Below are positions 1 to 4,552 of a stretch of 5,372 nt of DNA, in pieces. The number at the start of each line of letters is the position of its first letter. Within the stretch, counting starts at the first letter, position 1. The notes below the pieces were generated by a model that was not told the origin of the DNA, ran no database searches, and saw only the letters and a program-made list of their open reading frames with translations. Made by a program: the position numbers and the translations under genes. The DNA is from Chromatiales bacterium (GTDB lineage Bacteria; Pseudomonadota; Gammaproteobacteria; SZUA-152), in contig JALTPW010000191.1 of assembly GCA_026999335.1 (NCBI GenBank), positions 1-5,372 on the forward strand, read 5' to 3'.

Positions 1-27
1 CGGAGACATCGGAGACATCGGAGACAT
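1..27 (+). repeat. Three perfect tandem copies of a 9-bp unit
   Basis: CGGAGACAT occurs three times head to tail at 1-9, 10-18 and 19-27. It may continue beyond the left edge. The unit length is a multiple of three, so copy-number change would keep the reading frame. In the barrel frame it encodes repeated Glu-Thr-Ser, a hydrophilic run just before the first visible strands. Confidence 0.85.
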
Positions 28-680
28 TGGAGGCAAAGACAACGAGCAGCACCCGCTCGCTCGGTGGCGGTCTTTCACATAGCATCGCTGGGCAATGGGC
101 CCCGGGGCGTGCCACCTCGCTGAACATGGGGTTTTCGCAGGGCCTGTCGGCAAGTAAGAGTTCTACCGTAGAAGAGGTTTCCAGGACATTCAACAATAGT
201 TTCAATATGAGCAGTAGCTATCGCAGGCGGCGGGGCGCGACCTATGGGAGTTTTCAGATGTCGGATTCTCGTTCAATGGGCGACAGGAAGACGGTGTTCC
301 AACGGGCGGCCGTCAACCTGTCGCAAGATCTGTCTCTCAGTAGATTGAGTACTATTACGGCTAATACCGCCTTTGACGTCAATCGCCAGGAATCTCAGCT
401 GGTATCAGGTAGCACAGAGACGGGGTATCGGCGATATGCCAATTTCAACCTTAATTATCGGAATCAGCGCCCCTTTGGCATATACAACCTGCGTTTTCGC
501 TCCCGATTCAGTGCCAGCAAGGAAATCGGTAATGATATTCCTTCACAGAGACTGGACTGGGATAACCGTTTTCAATACAGTTTAGGGCTTCTGAGTATGA
601 CGGCGAACTTTCGTATGACGCAGAATGGCGAAGGTATTCCGGTGAAATCACTTTACTTTCAGGCTACCCGCAGCTTTTGA
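1..680 (+). CDS. Outer-membrane beta-barrel protein, C-terminal part (5'-truncated by window edge)
   Basis: The frame is open from the left edge (first full codon at 3), so the 225 visible residues are the C-terminus of a longer protein. A TTG at 27 could be read as a start but is probably internal, because the repeat-encoded Glu-Thr-Ser residues before it are in frame. The sequence is a succession of short stretches with alternating polar and hydrophobic/aromatic residues, separated by Ser/Asn/Arg/Gly-rich turns, for example around YANFNLNYRNQ, YNLRFRSRFSAS and LSMTANFRMTQ. It has no Cys and no hydrophobic helix, and it ends in Arg-Ser-Phe; a terminal Phe is the usual BAM recognition signal of outer-membrane barrels. 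It has no CXXCH and no recognised family signature. The downstream cytochromes suggest a porin or scaffold role in an electron conduit (inference). An MtrB/PioB-like barrel is possible but unproven. The next gene begins 81 nt later. Confidence 0.7.
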   Translation, partial: ETSETSETLEAKTTSSTRSLGGGLSHSIAGQWAPGRATSLNMGFSQGLSASKSSTVEEVSRTFNNSFNMSSSYRRRRGATYGSFQMSDSRSMGDRKTVFQRAAVNLSQDLSLSRLSTITANTAFDVNRQESQLVSGSTETGYRRYANFNLNYRNQRPFGIYNLRFRSRFSASKEIGNDIPSQRLDWDNRFQYSLGLLSMTANFRMTQNGEGIPVKSLYFQATRSF

Positions 681-706
681 TGTGGGGTAGTATGCTCGGG
701 GTGCAC

Positions 707-721
707 TGATAATAATCATTC
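707..721 (+). promoter_or_regulatory. Candidate Fur-box-like operator upstream of the first cytochrome
   Basis: TGATAAT-A-ATCATTC lies in the AT-rich spacer between the barrel gene and the first cytochrome, 40 nt before the chosen ATG. Against the classical 7-1-7 Fur inverted repeat (TGATAAT-N-ATTATCA) the left half matches 7 of 7 and the right half 4 of 7. A possible -10-like TTTAAT lies at 737-742, but no good -35 was found at the right spacing. Iron control of a cytochrome gene would be sensible, but AT-rich spacers produce such matches by chance. Confidence 0.3.
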
Positions 722-748
722 TGTTTTCGCTTTTGATTTAATGACGAT

Positions 749-757
749 GGAGGGAGG
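749..757 (+). promoter_or_regulatory. Strong ribosome binding site that decides the start of cytochrome 1
   Basis: GGAGGGAGG contains two overlapping GGAGG cores. One ends 4 nt and the other 8 nt before the ATG at 762. It lies downstream of the alternative ATG at 741, which therefore is unlikely to be the start. Confidence 0.8.
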
Positions 758-761
758 CTCT

Positions 762-1163
762 ATGTACAAGTCGGCACTTATAGGCTTGCTGAGTATGTTG
801 GCCGCTATGGTGCTGCCGCAAGCGGCCCAGGCGGAATACGCTGATGTGGTAATGAATAACTACTCGGATGCGGCAGGTATGCGGCCGGTGGTGTTCCCGC
901 ACTGGTATCACCGGATTCGTTTCCGTTGCAAGGTTTGCCATGCGGATCTTGGCTTCAAGTTCAAGGCGGGCGGTAACAAAATCACCATGGCCAAGATTAT
1001 CGATGGTCAGTTCTGTGGCGCCTGCCACAATGGTGAAATTTCCTGGTCCGTTGAGAACTGCGGTATGTGCCACTCGGGTATTGCTGGCACGCCGACCCAG
1101 ATTCATGGCAGTACTGTTCAACGGTTGGTTGCGCCGACTTATAAAAAGTTAGGCAATAAGTAA
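762..1163 (+). CDS. Small periplasmic triheme c7-type cytochrome (cytochrome 1)
   Basis: This is a 133-residue Sec-exported protein. The ATG at 762 is preferred over the in-frame ATG at 741. A very strong purine block (GGAGGGAGG, 749-757) ends 4 nt before 762, and starting there gives a clean signal peptide with predicted cleavage after Ala-Gln-Ala (residues 22-24). The mature part has three CXXCH heme attachment sites: CKVCH 56-60, CGACH 85-89 and CGMCH 100-104. The first is preceded by FPHWYH (45-50), the Phe-X-His-X-X-His pattern that supplies distal heme ligands in PpcA-type c7 cytochromes and triheme domains. The likely role is electron transfer in the periplasm or at the outer membrane. 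Heme attachment would need the cytochrome c maturation system, which is not in this window. It lacks the EDGIHDPDND module of the other two cytochromes here. The next gene follows after 23 nt, so co-transcription is likely. Confidence 0.92.
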   Translation: MYKSALIGLLSMLAAMVLPQAAQAEYADVVMNNYSDAAGMRPVVFPHWYHRIRFRCKVCHADLGFKFKAGGNKITMAKIIDGQFCGACHNGEISWSVENCGMCHSGIAGTPTQIHGSTVQRLVAPTYKKLGNK

Positions 1164-1186
1164 GCTAACAACGAAGGGTTATTACA

Positions 1187-1849
1187 ATGAAAATGAAACA
1201 ATTCTTCTTGGGGGTTGTGGCTTTAAGCGTGTTGCCGGTCGTTGCTAGTCAGGTAGAGGCCGCTCAGCCGCCGCTAAAAGAAGTGAAGGCCGCAAAAGGC
1301 CATGTGAGCACGGCAAATACCTTTAACCGCTTGCTGGAAAAGTCCAAGGCCAGGAATCTGCCTCCCGCAGAGGACGGCATTCACGATCCGGATAACGACA
1401 ATACACATGTTCTGCAGCCACCGAAGATCGCCTATGACGGTCTTCCGACAACGCCATTCGGCAACTATGTGGACTGGGTGAAGGCGCTGGATACCGACCT
1501 TTTACAGCCTCGTTATGATCGTTTTGATCCCACCATTGAGCCTTTGATCATGGATTTGGATATCGTCCGCGAGGTGAAATCGACGGTGCCTGACGTGGTG
1601 TTTCCGCACAAACCGCATACCCAGTGGTTACATTGCTCGAACTGTCATCCGAAGATATTCATACCGCAACGTAAAGCAAATGTGATGAACATGTCCGGGA
1701 TCCTGCTGGGCCAGCAGTGCGGTGTGTGTCACGGCAAGGTGGCATTCCCGGTGACCACCCAGTCATGCACCAAGTGTCATTCCAAGCCCAAGCCGGCCGA
1801 CTGGAAGCCGCCGCAAAGTGAGACCAGTCTAAAGGATCCGTGGCGTTAA
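1187..1849 (+). CDS. Triheme c7-type cytochrome with N-terminal EDGIHDP module (cytochrome 2)
   Basis: This is a 220-residue exported protein. A Shine-Dalgarno GAAGGG (1173-1178) sits 8 nt before the ATG. Residues 1-25 form a Sec signal peptide, probably cleaved after Val-Glu-Ala. The N-terminal half has no hemes and includes EDGIHDPDND (62-71), then LQPP and a Trp-Val...Leu-Asp...Pro-Arg stretch. The C-terminal part is a triheme domain: FPHKPH (139-144), CSNCH (150-154), CGVCH (178-182) and CTKCH (194-198). The tail is Lys/Pro-rich. The whole pattern is shared with the cytochrome at 3959-4552, so the two are paralogues. The expected role is electron transfer outside the cytoplasm. The heme-free N-terminal module may provide docking, metal binding or an extra axial His (inference). 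An intrinsic terminator follows 50 nt after the stop. Confidence 0.92.
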   Translation: MKMKQFFLGVVALSVLPVVASQVEAAQPPLKEVKAAKGHVSTANTFNRLLEKSKARNLPPAEDGIHDPDNDNTHVLQPPKIAYDGLPTTPFGNYVDWVKALDTDLLQPRYDRFDPTIEPLIMDLDIVREVKSTVPDVVFPHKPHTQWLHCSNCHPKIFIPQRKANVMNMSGILLGQQCGVCHGKVAFPVTTQSCTKCHSKPKPADWKPPQSETSLKDPWR

Positions 1850-1899
1850 CCGATCCCATGTCGTGTTGACGGGGCGTTTGAGCAAGTGCTAGGTATTGG

Positions 1900-1931
1900 C
1901 GGCGCGAACTTTCTGTTCGCGCCGTTTCTCT
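1900..1931 (+). terminator. Rho-independent terminator after cytochrome 2
   Basis: CGGCGCGAAC (1900-1909) pairs perfectly with GTTCGCGCCG (1915-1924) around a 5-nt TTTCT loop. A short T-rich tail TTTCTCT follows at 1925-1931. It stands in the 154-nt gap between the second cytochrome and the copper lipoprotein gene, ending the upstream unit. The tail is interrupted by C residues, so read-through may be partial. Confidence 0.8.
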
Positions 1932-1957
1932 AATGTGCATAGCGTTGCTGGTTCATT

Positions 1958-1986
1958 TTCGCTTCGGCGTTTATTCGGTTTATAGG
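1958..1986 (+). promoter_or_regulatory. Weak candidate promoter for the copper lipoprotein gene
   Basis: TTCGCT (1958-1963) and TATAGG (1981-1986) are separated by 17 nt and lie just upstream of the ATG at 2004. Matches to sigma-70 hexamers are 3 of 6 and 4 of 6. The best argument is position: a terminator at 1900-1931 implies a new promoter here. No strong Shine-Dalgarno is visible; GATGGG at 1989-1994 is the nearest purine block. Confidence 0.25.
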
Positions 1987-2003
1987 CTGATGGGTATCGT
2001 AAT

Positions 2004-3599
2004 ATGTTGAATTTATTTATTAAAACCATCTCGATCCTGGTGTTTCTTTCCCTGTTCGGCCTTTGGGGTTGCGCCGGCAGTGAAACGCGGACATCGCTGG
2101 GAGAGGATACGGTACAGGACGAGGCTGCTACGCCAGCTGAAACGCAGGTCACGATTGTTGAGACTGTGGAAAATACGCCCCCCTCCGTGACACAAGGCGG
2201 CTCTCAGGGTGAGAAATCGAATAGCGCGTCTGTTGAGACAATGCCGGTGGAAGAAGTTCGTGACCCGACGATGTCTATCGAGGCCATGCCAGCTGCTGCG
2301 CCCGCAGTGAGCGCGGTTACCGCTGACAGGCGTGTCGTTGATGAAGAGGCAGGGAAAGCCGTATCGCCTACCCCTGGTGCCACCGCTAAACCGATAGTCG
2401 CCGGGTCTGAGCAGTATGTCGTTACTTTGCTCAAGAAGGATTTGAGTCATCCTGCCTACGGTAAAGGGCATGCGATGGGGTTCAGTATTGATGGTGTGCC
2501 GGGGAAGTCGATTGTTCTCGAGCGCGGCAAGACATATACGTTTTTGATCGATATGGATCCTCAGCATGATGTCTATCTTTCCGGCAAGGAAATAGGCTGG
2601 GGCAGTGCCCCGCTTGTTGAAGGGGTTCAAGGGGCTTATACCTCTAAAGGTACCTTGACGTTTGTCCCCGGCAAAAATACCCCGGACAAGGTTTATTATG
2701 CCTGCCGAAATCATCCTTATATGGGGGCGACCCTGTATATTGTGGAGCCTGGTGAGACCGTAGAGATCGAAGCGGTAACGGCAACAGTGGTGCCCAAAAA
2801 GGCACAGGTGTCTGCAGCAAAGGTCGAGCAAAAGCTGATGTTTGCGGACATGATGATCAATGGTAAAGGCGCCAAAAGAGTGCTTGCCAGTGATAATGAG
2901 GAGGCCAAGCGCTTGCTTGCTTCTGCCAGGAAAGACCTGGTCGCCAGCCGGGAAAGCCTGCTTGCTGGGGCGTTGCCCGAGGCCTTGGCGCTGGCTGACC
3001 AAGTGGTAAAGGGCGTCGGTGCGGCATCGAAAATGGTGCCCAGTGAAGATGCAGTCGCGCAACTTTCACAACGTCATGATGAACTCTTGCATGAAATCGA
3101 GGATTTCGAGGCATCTTACGACAGTAATTACGTTCGCATGGCCAAGGCCGGGAGCCTTCCGAAGGACATTGGTTACGATAAGACCCGGGTTGCCAGCCTG
3201 AAGAGGGAGGCGCAGTCTTTGGCCTCGAAAGGTGACTATGCAAAGGCCAATGCGAAGCTTGAGCAGGCTCAGGCGATTGTGACCCAGGGCTTGCACAAGA
3301 TGCTTGACTCCAAAACCCTGGTTTATGAACTGAAATTTGATACGCCGGCAGATGAATATGACTATGAGCTGAAGCGGTTTGGTGGGTACGAAGAATTGAT
3401 ACCGGTGGCCGTTGAAATGAAAAGACCCGCAGCCGGCGCCTTGAAGTTGATGGACAGTTTCCTTGATAAGGCGCGTAAACGTCGTGATGAGGCAAAAGAA
3501 AAGGCCGCAGAAGGTGACTATGGTGCGGCTGTGGGCATGCTGCAGCAGGCGACGAAGACCGTTCGTCGTGCTCTGCGCATGGTGGGTGTGTCACAATGA
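2004..3599 (+). CDS. Membrane-anchored cupredoxin (blue-copper-like) lipoprotein with helical-repeat C-terminus
   Basis: This is a 531-residue lipoprotein. The signal peptide ends in Leu-Trp-Gly-Cys, with lipidated Cys23; Trp at -2 is unusual for a lipobox. Ala follows the Cys, with no Asp retention signal, so outer-membrane sorting is expected. Residues 24-135 are a low-complexity Thr/Glu/Ala/Pro/Val stalk. Residues about 137-248 form a cupredoxin domain, with His188 in PQHDVYLS and the loop CRNHPYM giving Cys234, His237 and Met240. The Cys-X2-His-X2-Met loop matches that of amicyanin (CTPHPFM), and the 46-residue His-to-Cys spacing is typical of type 1 copper proteins. Residues 270-531 are strongly helical and charged, with TPR-like repeats carrying Gly-Asp-Tyr turns (410-412, 504-506). 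There is no CXXCH. Probable role: surface- or periplasm-facing one-electron carrier tethered to a membrane, with the helical part binding partner proteins (inference). A non-copper member of the same fold remains possible. Confidence 0.85.
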   Translation: MLNLFIKTISILVFLSLFGLWGCAGSETRTSLGEDTVQDEAATPAETQVTIVETVENTPPSVTQGGSQGEKSNSASVETMPVEEVRDPTMSIEAMPAAAPAVSAVTADRRVVDEEAGKAVSPTPGATAKPIVAGSEQYVVTLLKKDLSHPAYGKGHAMGFSIDGVPGKSIVLERGKTYTFLIDMDPQHDVYLSGKEIGWGSAPLVEGVQGAYTSKGTLTFVPGKNTPDKVYYACRNHPYMGATLYIVEPGETVEIEAVTATVVPKKAQVSAAKVEQKLMFADMMINGKGAKRVLASDNEEAKRLLASARKDLVASRESLLAGALPEALALADQVVKGVGAASKMVPSEDAVAQLSQRHDELLHEIEDFEASYDSNYVRMAKAGSLPKDIGYDKTRVASLKREAQSLASKGDYAKANAKLEQAQAIVTQGLHKMLDSKTLVYELKFDTPADEYDYELKRFGGYEELIPVAVEMKRPAAGALKLMDSFLDKARKRRDEAKEKAAEGDYGAAVGMLQQATKTVRRALRMVGVSQ

Positions 3600-3811
3600 C
3601 GTCGTTAGCGCCTTTAACCTAACCCAGGTACTTCATGACGTGATGCATAGTCTCGCCTGTTCATTGATTCCACAGGAAATATTCTCCCAGTCGCTGGTCA
3701 TTACCGAGAGAGCTGGCCTCTCCAGCGGAATGAGTGTGTTGGGTGCGGGAGTTGTTCGAGACTTTTTGTCAAATCAAGGTTCTGTGAAATCCATGCCCGG
3801 AGCGATTTTTT
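3600..3811 (+). other. 212-nt stretch without a convincing gene
   Basis: The stretch lies between the copper lipoprotein stop and the 48-aa ORF. Apart from the doubtful ORF beginning at 3643, I see no tRNA-like structure, long inverted repeat or strong terminator. An ATG overlaps the upstream stop (ATGA, 3596-3599) but opens only an 8-codon frame. A short GAGAG/CTCTC inverted repeat (3707-3721) has no T tail. A six-T run lies at 3806-3811, just before the next ORF. Confidence 0.5.
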
Positions 3812-3825
3812 ATGCAAATTCATGA
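3643..3825 (+). CDS. Doubtful 60-aa ORF, possibly part of a decayed gene
   Basis: This frame is open from inside the end of the copper lipoprotein gene to a TGA at 3823-3825. If a start is taken after that gene, the ATG at 3643 (or GTG at 3640) is the first reasonable one, with only a weak CCAGG at 3624-3628 upstream. The product has no signal peptide. It contains a segment (SLIPQE...ITERAGLSSGMSVL) faintly reminiscent of the N-terminal domain of nicotinate-nucleotide pyrophosphorylase/ModD proteins; this is recalled similarity, not a search result. It may be non-coding or the 5' half of a frameshifted gene continued by the ORF at 3812. Confidence 0.2.
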   Translation: MHSLACSLIPQEIFSQSLVITERAGLSSGMSVLGAGVVRDFLSNQGSVKSMPGAIFYANS

Positions 3826-3958
3826 AATATCCGGACTGAATGAATCCGTTGAATCTATTGCAAACGCCTATGGCACAGAATCTAAAAGACTTTATGGGAT
3901 TTTTGAGGTCGCCTACAGGAGAGCTGGCGGGGGATGTCGGTTCGAGCGGGGCGATTAA
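3812..3958 (+). CDS. Small hypothetical protein, 48 aa, abutting cytochrome 3
   Basis: ATG at 3812 is preceded by GGAG (3799-3802) with 9-nt spacing. The TAA stop (3956-3958) directly touches the ATG of the next cytochrome, an arrangement typical of translational coupling. The product starts MQIHEISGLNESVESIANAY, is charged and soluble-looking, and has one Cys and no signal or membrane segment, so it would be cytoplasmic, unlike its neighbours. I do not recognise a family. It could be a true small protein, a leader ORF that couples translation of the cytochrome, or the tail of a gene broken by a frameshift at the T run at 3806-3811. Confidence 0.4.
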   Translation: MQIHEISGLNESVESIANAYGTESKRLYGIFEVAYRRAGGGCRFERGD

Positions 3959-4552
3959 ATGATGGGTATGACTTGGATTTTCTCTGGCAAGGCGTTTGCA
4001 GTGAGCTGTTTATCCACGGGGATTGCGGTGTTCCTGTTGATGGTCGTGGTTCCTGGCCTGCTGTCTGCAGGAGAGGGTGGTGGGCACTATCAGTTGCATG
4101 GTGATGTGGTTCCGATCGCGGAGGATGGCATTCATGATCCCGATAATGATGCCGTCAACACCCTGCAGCCACCTGCGGATGCAATGAAGGATTTTCCGCG
4201 AGATGCGCTAGGCATCATAAACTGGGTTGACACACTTGACCGTGGTTTAATTGCTCCTCGAACCGGGGTGACGGGCAGTGAAAAAATGCACTCGGTGGAT
4301 TTTGACGTGATTTTCAAAAATACAGCGTCAATGCCCTACGTGCGTTTTCCTCATTTACCGCATACCCAGTGGCTGACCTGCAAAAATTGCCATCCGGCCA
4401 TTTTTCTACCTCAGCGGGGCGGAAATTTCGTGACGATGGCGGCAATTATCGAAGGCGAATATTGCGGTGTTTGTCATGGTAAGGTCGCCTTTCCACCTAT
4501 GGAGTGTAATCGATGTCACAGCGTCGCCCGGGAAAATATCGGGTTGCGGTGA
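3959..4552 (+). CDS. Triheme c7-type cytochrome with N-terminal EDGIHDP module (cytochrome 3)
   Basis: This is a 197-residue exported protein, a paralogue of the cytochrome at 1187-1849. Starts at 3959, 3962 and 3968 are all in frame; 3959 has GCGGGG (3946-3951) 7 nt upstream. A long N-terminal signal segment has its hydrophobic core at about residues 20-35 and probable cleavage after Leu-Ser-Ala (35-37). EDGIHDPDND (55-64) is followed by LQPP and Trp-Val-X2-Leu-Asp. The triheme domain has FPHLPH (130-135), CKNCH (141-145), CGVCH (169-173) and CNRCH (183-187). It lacks the Lys/Pro-rich tail of cytochrome 2. It is expected to carry electrons outside the cytoplasm. Its 3' end overlaps the next gene by 40 nt (or 4 nt if that gene starts at a GTG), so the two are probably translated together and may act as partners. 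Confidence 0.92.
   Translation: MMGMTWIFSGKAFAVSCLSTGIAVFLLMVVVPGLLSAGEGGGHYQLHGDVVPIAEDGIHDPDNDAVNTLQPPADAMKDFPRDALGIINWVDTLDRGLIAPRTGVTGSEKMHSVDFDVIFKNTASMPYVRFPHLPHTQWLTCKNCHPAIFLPQRGGNFVTMAAIIEGEYCGVCHGKVAFPPMECNRCHSVARENIGLR

Noticed and set aside
741..761. ATG at 741 as the start of cytochrome 1
   Set aside because: The strong RBS lies after it and immediately before the ATG at 762, and the 7 extra residues only lengthen a signal peptide that is already complete.
738..1121. Antisense ORF opposite cytochrome 1
   Set aside because: The sense frame has a signal peptide and three CXXCH motifs; the antisense product has no recognisable features.
1612..1627. 16-nt identity with 4357-4372 considered as a mobile-element or recombination repeat
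   Set aside because: It encodes the conserved Pro-His-Thr-Gln-Trp segment of the two paralogous cytochromes, so common ancestry explains it.
2013..3062. Long antisense open frame (349 codons) opposite the copper lipoprotein gene
   Set aside because: It mirrors the codon bias of the sense gene. Its translation is rich in Arg/His/Leu with no signal or recognisable domain, and the sense strand has a clear lipobox and copper motif.
2857..3594. Antisense open frame of 245 codons
   Set aside because: The Pro/Ser/His/Arg-rich composition is typical of a shadow frame. It lies fully within the helical-repeat part of the sense gene.
3463..3642. Upstream portion of the frame-1 ORF overlapping the end of the copper lipoprotein gene
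   Set aside because: The overlap exceeds 130 nt, the composition is Arg/Cys/Trp-heavy and there is no RBS; the frame here is incidental.
3707..3721. GAGAG...CTCTC inverted repeat as a terminator
   Set aside because: It has only a 5-bp stem and no following T run.
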